Part shown: positions 1-9,788 of the stretch, in pieces
How the letters are laid out: each line of letters opens with the position of its first letter
Numbering within the stretch: the first letter of the stretch is position 1
DNA from: Maylandia zebra
Taxonomy: Eukaryota; Chordata; Actinopteri; Cichliformes; Cichlidae
Assembly: GCF_041146795.1 (NCBI RefSeq)
Contig: NC_135183.1
Coordinates: forward strand, 14,112,840-14,176,839
Reading direction: 5' to 3'
Length of the DNA: 64,000 bases
The notes under the pieces: model-generated
Seen by the model: the letters and a program-made list of their open reading frames with translations, nothing else
The model's database searches: none
What the model was told of the DNA's origin: nothing
Program-made: the position numbers and the translations under genes

Positions 1-505
1 AGTTTTATACCCCAACAATAACACATTTTATTATTACTACCTTCTTCCGGAAGCAACGTGGCTGTCCTGCTGTCTCCCTTCGAGTCTCCTCTCTGTTCAC
101 GTCCAACCTTGTATCTGCTCCTTTTCCTGGAATGACAAAGACAGAAAAAACACCTACCTGCCAAGCCTTGATTATTAATATTATCTTATTGATTCTTTTT
201 ATTATCTAAGTTTGGGACAAATATTATCCTGACTGTTAACTAGTTATGATATCTAAGCATGCTGCAAAAAACTCTCTGCCATCTATGTCAATCACAATAT
301 TTTGATTCAGTCATGACACTGAATGAAACTTCCGACCCTCAAAAACACAGAGCGCCAACTTGTTAATGAGAATATGCAATGTGTATATAAAAGCAGCTTT
401 ATTTAATTATTTTAATCCTAAGTAACACAGTTGGTTCTGAAATGTCATTCATGCTATCACTATGGTCTGCCTGATTAAGTAATCACTTACCCCATACCTA
501 GTAGT
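1..505. other. No recognisable gene
   Basis: AT-rich sequence without a convincing ORF, splice-flanked exon or repeat terminus that I can identify. Confidence 0.4.
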
Positions 506-845
506 TGTCATGGCCAGCGGGGGCAGACCATGTGGAGAGTGTGTGTGGTGGACCCAGGTGCGAACACAGGCGAGGAGACGGGAGTGAACTTAAACTGAAA
601 GCAAGCCTTTATTTGGGCTGATGCAGAAGGTAGTAGACAAAACATAACAGGGACAGAGACTGCAACTAACCAAAAACCTAAACTGGAAAAACACTAACCT
701 GACTGAAAGGAATAACTATGACCACTGTGAACAGAATGCTGTGTAGATGCATGGAAACTGTGAACCAAATGGCATGACGAAACAGACATGAACATAACCT
801 GCACGGAACCTCATCGTGCGGCTGCATGAAAAACAACATAGGCAG
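506..845 (-). repeat. Truncated LTR-like fragment related to the 1.5 kb solo LTR
   Basis: It begins TGTCATGG and continues with a tract resembling the first part of the complete solo LTR at 1484-2088 (GGACCCA, then AAACTGG and AACTAACC-type motifs in similar order). The other end is lost, so no target duplication can be scored. Orientation is by comparison with the complete copies. The 846-1478 stretch that follows shows nothing I recognise. Confidence 0.45.
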
Positions 846-1483
846 GTTTGATTAAAGTATAAAAGCATTTAGTGTCTAAGTATTGAACCTTACATGCTGT
901 TCATAGACAGATATTCTCTGACAAAGTCTAATTTTGTACTTGAGTCTAACCAGCACTATGCTGTAAACCCAGATGACTTTTCATTACATTGTGAAGAAAT
1001 TTTCTTAGGTAAGAGAAAAATTCTGGAATCATTTACTTAAAAAAAAAAAGATTTTAATAGACTGTTTAGACACTCCCAAAGATCATTCTAATGATGACCA
1101 ACGTCATCATCGTGTTTGGGCCTCATTCCAGTGAACAGCGTACACATGAAATTGTCCAATTACTTGTGCACATTGCATATAAAAATAACAGTTACCGGGG
1201 AAACAGTAAAATAATTTTGTTGTTCTTCCAAGATTGTCATCTTCTCATGGTGGAGAAGCTGTGTGGTTCAGAGATCTCAAGAACAATCAGTGTTGGGGAG
1301 TAACGAAATAAATGTCCCGGCATTACGTATTTAAAATACAAGATATGAGTAACTGTATTCCGTTACAGTTACCATTTTAAAAGGTGGTATTCAGAAATAC
1401 AGTAACTTTGTTGAAATAAAGGGATTACATGGCGGTCTTTTCCTGTTTCATGTGTTCGGCTATGCCCTGTCTATTTTTGGTAA

Positions 1484-2088
1484 TGTCATGGAACGCTGTG
1501 TGGCAAGCAGGAGGAGGACCCAAATGCAAAACTCACAGACACGGGGATGAACTCGAGAAACACAGCTTTAATGCTGGCACGGCAGAACACAGGAAATACA
1601 AAACTAAACTGGGAAAAGTAAACTAACACTCGCAGGTAGACACAGGAAGATCCACACAACATGAGGGAGAACGCGACACAGCACTGAGGGAGACGCAGTC
1701 ATAAATACACCAAGGGTTAACGAGCGGAGTGGGAGCACATGGGGAACACAGGTGACACTGATAATAATCACGAGACATGGCAGGAGTGAACACAACACTG
1801 GTGGGAAGACGGGCGAGGCGAAACAGGAAGTACAGAGGTTCAGACAGGAGGAGAGAGAGCACGAGTAGAACACCAACATAACGGGCAGGGGAGACACGGA
1901 ATAAACACGAAAGGGGACGAGGGCTCATGAATACACAGAGGGGCACACAGGGGGTAGAGTCATAAAGGGAAAGCACTCAGGGAACAACACAACAGGGCAA
2001 CTCAGGAAACAGAGCCTAAACAGGGAACTGAATACAAAGATACATGAGAACTAAGAATACTGGGCCAACATGGCCCAGGACCGTGACA
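1484..2088 (-). mobile_element. Solo LTR (unclassified LTR retroelement), 5-bp TSD GGTAA
   Basis: A 605-bp unit starting TGTCATGG and ending CCGTGACA, i.e. TG...CA ends with short inverted termini. It is flanked by GGTAA at 1479-1483 and again at 2089-2093. The reverse complement is closely similar to 8771-9381, whose AATAAA signal defines the sense direction, so this copy is on the minus strand. There is no internal coding region, so it is a solo LTR. The valine/serine/cysteine-rich minus-strand ORFs inside it are not genes. The retroelement family cannot be named from the LTR alone. Confidence 0.75.
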
Positions 2089-2093
2089 GGTAA

Positions 2094-2979
2094 TTCCACA
2101 CCAATGGAAACAAAACACACATTAAGATGCTCTAATGTCTCAATCTTGCGGCCTGCATAATGACTTGACAATTTTTTAAATTTTTTATTATTGTTCAAAA
2201 AACTATTTAATATGAAGCCAGGCTGTGTTGGCCTCAGGTTTATGTAGTTAACTGCTAAGTGTGAGAAAGTGCGTTTCTGGTCATTTTACGGTGAAACATG
2301 AAAGTAATGCAATGAGTAATGTATCAAATTAGTTTCTCCTGGAATTAATTAAGCAATGTATGCTGCTAGGTGATGATGGTGACTTTCAAAGAGGAGCAAA
2401 CAAGAACTCAATGAGAACTGATAAATGAATCAAAAAGGAAGCAAATCGATAGGTAACATTGATAATGGAATATGAATTGCTGAATTCTTATTCTTTTCCC
2501 CATACACAGTGCAATATATGAACCATGGGATAAGACGAAAACCAGCATCCACAATGACCTTTCACAGCTGGAGGGTACAGCATAATTTGAACAATAGGTT
2601 CAGTGTGGCCAAAGAGTGAAAAGAGAGGGAAAGGGATCTGGACTGACGGGGTGGAGTTCCTAGAAGGCTGATCAGGAGATTCAACAGTTACAAGTACCCT
2701 GGCTCCTTAAAAAGCATTATCTCTCTTCAAGCAATGGAAATGTGGAGGATTAATGAATGTCCGAGTCACAATCCGACATGAAACATGAAGCATTCATCTA
2801 TTATTTCTATTCTATCTGTACATCTGTTACAGCTCCTGGATAACATTCTCCATAAAATACTTTTGGAAGTGATTGCTTCATCTTTTATACAGACCTATCT
2901 GTTGTTGGACTGCAAGTGCTCCCTGAATGCACAATTGAAATCATTAGAACCACAGCAGAAAGTAACTGAATCTTGACTT
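2094..2979. other. No recognisable gene
   Basis: Short ORFs only; none has a recognisable motif or plausible exon structure. Confidence 0.4.
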
Positions 2980-3490
2980 ATATGTATGAAACGTGTTAAA
3001 CCGGCTCTAAATAAAAAGTGTTGAAATGCTAGAACAAACAAGTTTCCAGATATCATCTTCAAAACATCCATTGTGTTATTATACGGTGGGATATGTTTTT
3101 GGAATCCAGTACAGCAGGCATGGTGAGGGACTTCTCATGAACCACAAGGTTTTTGTTTTCTGTTTGCACTTTTGATTCAGTAACAAAATATCAGCAGTCA
3201 ATAGATCTTGTGTCTCACAATCTTCCTCCTTTCTTACCTTACTGTATGGCCTTTCACGTCGCAGATTTGATTTGAACCAGGAACTGCCCTATATACAGTA
3301 TATGTTATTTAAATAAGAGTTGTAAAATGCAGAAGATTTCCTGTTTCATGTTCAGGATTATGAATGCAGCTGCATTAGTGAAACATTCCAATACTGATAC
3401 CTGTGCCTTAAGTCTATGATTAAAGACAGAACACACAAAAAGTCAAATATAGGGGGCTAGATGTGGGATCTAAAATGTAAGTATATAGCA
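2980..3490 (+). repeat. Diverged duplicate block, copy 1
   Basis: Aligns by eye with 3930-4420. Shared landmarks in order: CTAAATAAAAA or TTAAATAAAAA, AATGC(T/C)AGAACAAA, TTCATGTTC(A/T)GGAT(T/C)ATGAA, and a final AAATGTAAGTATATA. Copy 1 has degraded the short reading frame that copy 2 keeps. Confidence 0.55.
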
Positions 3491-3929
3491 AAAGGAATGG
3501 AGAGGTGGTATCTTAAACGTGTATTGTAGGGTCTTTAGCATACAATATAACCAAACTTAAGGTAACCGTATCTGTTATTTAGTGCTAAATTAATAAAATT
3601 GAACTGAACTAAATACCTGGTTCTGAATTTCTACTTTTGCTGTGGTCATCAGTTTTAAATACCTAACCAACTAACAAAAATAGCAAAGCAATAATTCAGT
3701 GGAATATAATGCAAAGCTACTTGTTATTACCACCACTGAGCTGGAAAATTAGTGGAAGGTGGTTGCAGTTTTCACTTAAAAGGAACGTTCAGGTCAGGGG
3801 CTACATAAAATTAAAAAATGTATTTTGATGTGCGTGTGTGTTTTGCAAATCTGTTTCAAAATAGTGTTGTTTGGAAAGACTGAAAAGACTCTCTCAAGCA
3901 TTAGTGAAACCTCAGCAAGAGTGACTGTG

Positions 3930-4420
3930 GAGGTTGTATGTATCTAAGTTGTTTACCCAGCCTTAAATAAAAACGAACAAAATGCCAGAACAAAGACGTT
4001 CCAAAGAAACTGTTTCTAAAACACCTGCTGTATTTTTCTGGGTGTGAGGCTGTGGTTGGAGTCTAAGCAAGTATTTGTGGCATTTGGAACAAGACAAGCT
4101 GAGGGATTTCTGAAGAAGAGCAAGCAAATGTTTGTGCTAGTGATGGAGTAAAAAAGTAAACATGCTATGACTTTTGCATACCATGACCTCTAATGTGTCA
4201 TGTTTGATTTAAAGAAAAACAGTACATTTTACATTACAAAACATACTTACATCCTTACGTCCTACGTAAATTATTGTTTCATGTTCTGGATCATGAAGTT
4301 AGACATTTTAACGTTGGTATTAACCTGTATTGAGAACGCCTTCAATGGAGACAATGACAGAAGGGAGCAATTGTGGGCTTTGAAATGTAAGTATATAATT
4401 GCTATGTAGTTTTTTTTTTA
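3930..4420 (+). repeat. Diverged duplicate block, copy 2 (with candidate exon)
   Basis: Partner of 2980-3490. It keeps an ATG-initiated reading frame at 4293-4386 ending at a consensus GTAAGT donor. Confidence 0.55.
4293..4386 (+). CDS. Candidate first coding exon (signal-peptide-like), unassigned
   Basis: The reading frame starts MKLDILTLVLTC, a short hydrophobic stretch like a weak signal peptide. It runs 31 codons and meets a consensus GTAAGT donor in phase 1, the same phase as exon 1 of the two LU genes. No downstream exon that could join it is evident before gene A, whose own exon 1 differs. It may be the remnant of a lost paralogue, or chance. I do not recognise a family. Confidence 0.25.
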
Positions 4421-5004
4421 AATGCATAACTTAGATTATATCATGATTGGATCTGTGTAGTGTAGAAATTTTTTTCTACAATACAATACACTTTAACCAC
4501 ACATCAATTTAACATGTGTAAACAGCCTCTTTGAGTAAATACATTTTCTCTGATTAAATAAAGTAATAAATGTATGATTTATCCTTAATGATGTTTCAGA
4601 GAGCAGGGAAAGATCAATTTTGAGGTTTTACAGCACTCATTTTTGGAGAAAAACATTTATTATCACAGAATATCATCTGCTGTTTTTTTTCCCTAAGAAG
4701 TAAAAATATAACAACCAGCAATATTTAAATATAAATTATTGAATGGTACAGTGTGTGTTACTAGGTCTAGAAAAGCAGTGGAGTTCACTCCAAAGCAGTG
4801 GAGTGAAGAATTAATGCGGTAAATTTAAATTCCAATCATATCTCTTACTGTAGCAGTAACACTGTAGGCCAAACTGCCTCATCAGCTCATCTGTAATCTT
4901 GATCTTTAGGTCCTTTCAGAAATCTTTTTGTTTGCTTTTCTCTTTTTTGAAGGAGGAGCTTCTAGGAAATTGATGTCTGTCTTTGTTTTTCAGTCTCTGT
5001 AGAG

Positions 5005-5011
5005 TATATAA
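5005..5011 (+). promoter_or_regulatory. TATA box of LU gene A
   Basis: TATATAA lies about 60 bases upstream of the ATG at 5069, the same spacing class as the TATATAAAG before gene B. The preceding 4421-5004 stretch holds no recognisable gene. Confidence 0.6.
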
Positions 5012-5068
5012 ATGGATCCATTTATGTTATGTGTAGTGTCACTATCTGGGAAAACAAATCTTCACATT

Positions 5069-6617
5069 ATGATGAAGCTGATTCTTTCCCTGACTCTCTT
5101 CTGGGCACTCTGCAGCACAGGTACATCATCTTGTTCTTAAATTTAGACTTCTCCAAAAATGTAAGGACTTAAACGTTTTTACTTCTGCAGAAAACATTTT
5201 TTAAAAGGGAATATAAATGTTATCCTGACTAATTATGAACTGACTTCAAATCATGCTTCTAAGCACTATTTAAGGAGTTAGCCTATTTTTGCTCACCATT
5301 ATTGCACGTTATGTATTGCAAGATCCCTTAAAGCCTTTCAACCAATAAAGCAAAACCCAGCTATCTTCATGAATGTGAATGAAAATGTGATCACAATTTC
5401 ACTTTTTTTTTCACAGCGGGAGCCCTTCAGTGTTTAACCTGCAAAGATGTGACATGTTTAACGACAAACCCAGTTAAGTGCACTATAGAGAAGGCGTGTG
5501 TGACATCTTCTATTCTAGGTAGTCTCTTCTTTATTCCATCTTTTACTTTTCAGTGAGCATACATGTACTGGGAGGTTACATCAATGTTAACAAACTCCAC
5601 TTTGATTCTGCAGTGACATCGTCTGGAATTAAGGTACCACAAATCATCAGGGGTTGTGCACCAGACTTCGTGTGTCCTGTCTTAGGCTCTCAGACATATT
5701 CAGCAAACCTGGGTATTTTGAGTGCAGCTGCATCTGTTGAATGCTGCAACAAAGACAACTGCAACTTAAACATTTTGCCTGGCAAGTAAAGATAGAGTTT
5801 CTATATGACAAGAAAACACAAGCTAGATAATAATGTCGGAATCCTGCCATCTTCTTGACCTGGAATGTTAAATCTGGTCACTGTAATGTTTTCTGTTTTT
5901 GAAAAAGATTTTCATTCCTATTTCAGTCCCTGCAGATCAGACCGAGAACAATCTGAAGTGTTTTTCATGTGACCCCGGCTCCACTCAGTGTAACTCTACA
6001 GTGAAGTGTAGTGGAGTAGAGAATCGCTGCTTTCAAGCATTTGGTAATTCTCTTCAAACCTGTTTTGCTACCTTGAAATGTTTATACAAATTTGTGTTTT
6101 TGTAATATGAAAAATGAAACATCAACAAAAGGAAAAAAAAGCATTATATTACATACAACTTCAAGATATTCTGTTATTTGAGTCATATTATGAGTCACTA
6201 TTACACTGACGAAATAAGGAAGCTAATTTAATGAGACTGCTACGTGAAAAAAACACCTTACAAACCCACTGGTAAAATACACCTTGCTGGTAAATGTTGT
6301 AATTACATGCTGTAGAAGGTTTTTGCTTAAAGCGTCTTTCAATACTTCTTTCTGATTTGAGCAAAATTGTTTCTATAAAGATGAAAAATCTGAAATGATG
6401 ATTTTTATCTACAGTGCCATCAGGTATCAGCACTTCAGTTCCAGTCAAGGGCTGCATGTCTGAAAACATCTGTACAGCAGTGTCCAGCCTGTCAAGTCTC
6501 CCTGTCTTGAATCTTGGGAACGTCAGCTGTTGTGATAACAATTTGTGTAATACTGCTCCAACAACAACTACCACGTTCATCTATCTTATATTTGGACTCA
6601 TATATATTATCTATTAG
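5069..6617 (+). CDS. LU gene A: two-domain Ly6/uPAR-like surface protein
   Basis: Five exons: 5069-5120, 5417-5518, 5614-5781, 5927-6043 and 6415-6617, totalling 642 nt or 213 residues; every junction is phase 1. Exon 1 encodes a signal peptide (MMKLILSLTLFWALCST). Exons 2-3 encode LU domain 1, opening LQCLTCKD and closing ECCNKDNCN. Exons 4-5 encode domain 2, opening LKCFSCDPG and closing SCCDNNLCN; the CC-x4-C-N closure is the family hallmark. A short Thr run (APTTTTT) precedes a hydrophobic C-terminus (FIYLIFGLIYIIY), suggesting GPI anchoring or a membrane tail. The layout resembles two-domain fish genes annotated as uPAR-like or phospholipase A2 inhibitor gamma-like. Ligand and function are unknown. 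Intron 3 must use a GC donor (CCTG/gcaagt) to stay in frame; the nearby GT alternative shifts it. The second of two tandem ATGs may be the start. Neighbour gene B is a paralogue. Confidence 0.8.
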
Positions 6618-7350
6618 AATAAAATAAAAAGGCATGAAAAACATTTGAAGTATCAGAAAGACTCAGAAAACACCTTTTTCAAGACCTGATTGGGGTTAGG
6701 AAATCCAAATTTAGTTAAAAGAGGCTGGAGTCTGTCTGAAGCTGAGGTACAGTAAAAAGGCATCAATATAAGACAAATAAAAAAAAAAACAGCATACATA
6801 CCAATATTTACTCAATATATCATACTTTCTGCATATTTTCTTTTTTCTTTTAATTATCAAGGATATTAGGCATTTTAAGGCTTGTGTGAAATGTGGAACT
6901 GGAGCATTCCTTGTAGCAGGAAAAATAGTATCAATATCTGAAAACAATGAAGATTCAACTCAAACAATGCTAAAGACTTTACAGGCATCAACAATCTACT
7001 GCACAAGGGATTCTGCATAAATGGCTCTCAATGTAAAACCATGAACAAAATAAATAAAATCAAATACATGAAAAGCAAAAATATATAAATAAAAACAAGA
7101 AATAAAAATGTTTGAAACCGACACGAATTTTATTTATTGTTTTGTTTTTTCTCATGTCATGCTGGTGGTCATACTTAGGCCAAACAGAATACAATAAAAA
7201 AACAAACAAATAAATAAAAACAGATAAATATTTACATGGTGTCCAACCTGTGTTTGGTAATGACGGTGTGCCTTGACATATCCTCCAATCCGTACTGTAA
7301 CTGGCTATTAAAGTAATGGCACAAACATTCACACACTTATGGTAAAATAT
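6358..7350 (+). repeat. Segmental duplicate, copy A (left block)
   Basis: Contains gene A's last exon and its downstream DNA. It aligns with 33448-34380 nearly throughout, including the ATATCATACTTTCTGCATATT and GGTGTCCAACCTGTGTTTGG landmarks. The similarity ends at the AT microsatellite near 7350. Confidence 0.8.
6618..6623 (+). promoter_or_regulatory. Polyadenylation hexamer of gene A
   Basis: AATAAA directly follows the stop codon. The orphan duplicate exon at 33499-33701 has lost this hexamer at the equivalent place. A longer 3' UTR using later AATAAA motifs near 7050 is also possible. Confidence 0.4.
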
Positions 7351-7423
7351 ATGTATATATCTATATCTATATATAGATATATAGATATAGATAGATACAT
7401 TTACCATATATAGATATAGATAG

Positions 7424-7478
<55 letters not shown>
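7331..7478. repeat. (TA)n / (TAGA)n microsatellite
   Basis: Mixed GATA/TATA repeats followed by an uninterrupted TA run at about 7429-7478. It gives rise to a tyrosine/isoleucine-rich spurious ORF on the minus strand. Confidence 0.9.
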
Positions 7479-7482
<4 letters not shown>

Positions 7483-7498
7483 CACCCAGCACGCCCCT

Positions 7499-8138
7499 GC
7501 GGGCGGTTTATCCTTCAAGCTCGGGTCCTCTACCAGGGGCCTGGGAGCTTGAGGGTCCTGCGCAGTATCTTAGCTGTTCCCAGGACTGCGCTCTTCTGGA
7601 CAGAGATCTCCGATGTTGTTCCCGGGATCTGCTGGAGCCACTCGCCTAGCTTGGGAGTCACCGCACCTAGTGCTCCGATTACCACGGGGACCACCGTTAC
7701 CTTCACCCTCCACATCCTCTCGAGCTCTTCTCTGAGCCCTTGGTATTTCTCCAGCTTCTCGTGTTCCTTCTTCCTGATATTGCTGTCATTCGGAACCGCT
7801 ACATCTAGCTGTGAGAGCAGTCCCTTCTTTCGAATGTTGGAACACTGAGCTACTAGTTGTTTCGCCGTCATTGTGGATGTTGGGTATCGAAGAATCCATA
7901 GGTCCCTCATCCTATTCATGTAGCCCCTTCCGCCAGGGTTACTTGCATAGTAGCATTCCAACAACGCCCTGTTTTCGTCTCTTGCCCACCGATGCCTTCT
8001 TGTTCCAGTAGCCCACTTTTCGTCAGGGTGCCCTGGTTCCTCAACACCTGACGCGGACCTTGTTGATCCGGGCGACGTCCGAGCCGGCATGCCTTCATAT
8101 TTATCTGTCTCGCTCATGCTCCCAGGACCCTGACACAC
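7499..8138 (-). mobile_element. Internally deleted non-LTR retrotransposon (mini-LINE) with 202-residue ORF
   Basis: A 202-residue minus-strand ORF (8138-7530) joins two pieces. The first has RRHRWARDENRALLECYY and NRMRDLWILRYPTSTMTAK, resembling the N-terminal region of a common aquatic-animal LINE polyprotein. The second has EKYQGLREELERMW, VVPVVIGALGAVTPKL and SVQKSAVLGTAKILRRTL, resembling the extreme C-terminal region of the same kind of protein. The reverse transcriptase that should lie between is absent, while the frame stays open. A separate LINE fragment at 34490-35425 carries middle RT-like sequence that may come from the same family. Family resemblance is from recall; I do not assign a clade. 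It is probably a non-autonomous derivative. Confidence 0.55.
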
Positions 8139-8640
8139 AGTAGTGTTTCAGATGTTTCATCTAAGACATGGAAACAGAAAGGAGTAAAGAAATAGTAAAG
8201 AGAAGCATATATTAAAAAATAACTCGTTATTGTAGTATAAGCTGATTAAATAGACATCTACAATGATCACTGTTTTTTTCAGATATATTAATTTTGAGAT
8301 TAAAAACACAACATTTGTTAGCAAATTAATAGTTCTTTTTGGACTTCTTTCTTTTGTTTTATCTTGACCTCTGTAGGATCTCTAAGTTTGTGTCCCTCTC
8401 TTAGACAAACAAACATGAAGCTACATTATGACAAAAACTGTATGATTTCGCTGAATGCATTATTAGCCTCACAAATATGAAGCCTAAAATATTGCAGTCG
8501 CTCTCTAGTGGCTTGTTGCAGTACAGGTAATGTGAGGTACTTGATGTTATGTTTATGTTACTTTAGTTACTTTATGAGAGCATCTGGTCCTCACAGTGTG
8601 TGCTGATAAAATTCTGGTCCTTAGACAAATGTAGTTGATA
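8139..8640 (+). repeat. Segmental duplicate, copy A (right block)
   Basis: Aligns with three separated pieces of the right-hand copy: 53326-53417, 56964-57125 and 57865-58035. Landmarks: AGTAGTGTTTCAGATGTTTC, TATAAGCTGATTAAATAGAC, GCATTATTAGCCTCACAAAT. It is the uninterrupted version of sequence split by transposons at 53-58 kb. Confidence 0.8.
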
Positions 8641-8770
8641 ACCCCTGATCTATTTAGACACCATTTATGATTAGTAGTATATGTAGAGGACAATACTTGA
8701 TGTAAAGCATTTAGGCTTGATCTTCATCAGTTGTAGAAAAGTTATTCCAGGGTTGTTTCATAACATTTGG

Positions 8771-9381
8771 TGTCATGGTCCTGGGCCGTGTTGGCCCAGT
8801 ATTCTTAGTTCTCTTGTATTTTTGTATTCAGTTCCCTGTTTAGGTTCTGTTTCCTGAGTTGCCCTGTTATGTGGTTCCCTGTGTGCTTTCCCTTTGTGAC
8901 TCTCACCCCCTGTGTGCCCCTCTATGTATTCATGAGCCCTTGTCCCCTTTCGTGTTTTATTCCATGTTTTCCCCAGCCTGTTATGTCTGTGTTCTCCCCG
9001 TGCTCTCTCCTCCTGTCTGAACCTCTGTACTTCCTGTTTTACTTTGACAGTCTCTCGTCAGTATGCGTCATGTTGTGTTCACTCCTGCCCTGTCTCGTTA
9101 TGATTATCTGTGTCAGCTGTGTTCCCCGTGTGCTCCCACTTCCCTCGTTAACCCTCTGTGTATTTATGTCTGCGTCTCCCTCAGTTCTGTGTCGTAGTCT
9201 CCCTCATGCTGCGTGGATTTCCCTGTGTCTCTCTCCAAGTATTAGTTTATTGTGCCCAGTTTAAGTTTTGTATTTTCCTGTCATCTTGTCAGCAATAAAG
9301 CTGCCTTTTGAGTTCATCCCTTGAGTCCGTGAGTTTTGCGATTGGGTCCTCATCCTGCCTGCCACACAGCCGACCATGACA
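8771..9381 (+). mobile_element. Solo LTR, TSD ATTTGG
   Basis: A 611-bp unit with inverted ends TGTCATGGTC and GACCATGACA. It is flanked by ATTTGG on both sides (8765-8770 and 9382-9387). An AATAAAG signal near 9293 fixes the orientation as +. It is the inverted relative of 1484-2088. The cysteine/leucine-rich ORF inside it is not a gene. Confidence 0.75.
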
Positions 9382-9707
9382 ATTTGGTCCTGATTTTATT
9401 CGGAAGTGTCAACTGTTATAAACAAATGGAATTGTCTGAACAAAAAGTCAATTATGGTTTCAAAGTCAAAATTAAAGATGATGGCTTAATGACACAAGAC
9501 GCAAGGTCATTCTCATTTGTTAAAAACTTAATAATGTAAAAAAGAATTCCTGTGTTTTTTGTGATGCACGAATACTTGTTATTGAATTGAAGAGGAAAGG
9601 TGTGGTAAGGTGCTGTGACATAATGATTTGACAAAAGAAGAGTTAATTGCATGAATGGTCATGCTGTAAAAATGTGAACACATGCAATTGTGAGGTCACC
9701 TGTTCAG

Positions 9708-9716
9708 TATATAAAG
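9708..9716 (+). promoter_or_regulatory. TATA box of LU-mucin gene B
   Basis: TATATAAAG lies about 80 bases upstream of the ATG at 9789, with a normal 5' leader between. Confidence 0.65.
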
Positions 9717-9788
9717 TGCAGTGCTGCTCCTCAGCTTTAGTACCACAGTCCAGGCAAACTAATCTGCAGAACTGACCTGTTCATCACA

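Noticed and set aside
1604-1976. Cys/Ser/Leu-rich minus-strand ORFs
   Set aside because: Inside a solo LTR with a clear target duplication; the same ORF type appears in the inverted copy at 8869.
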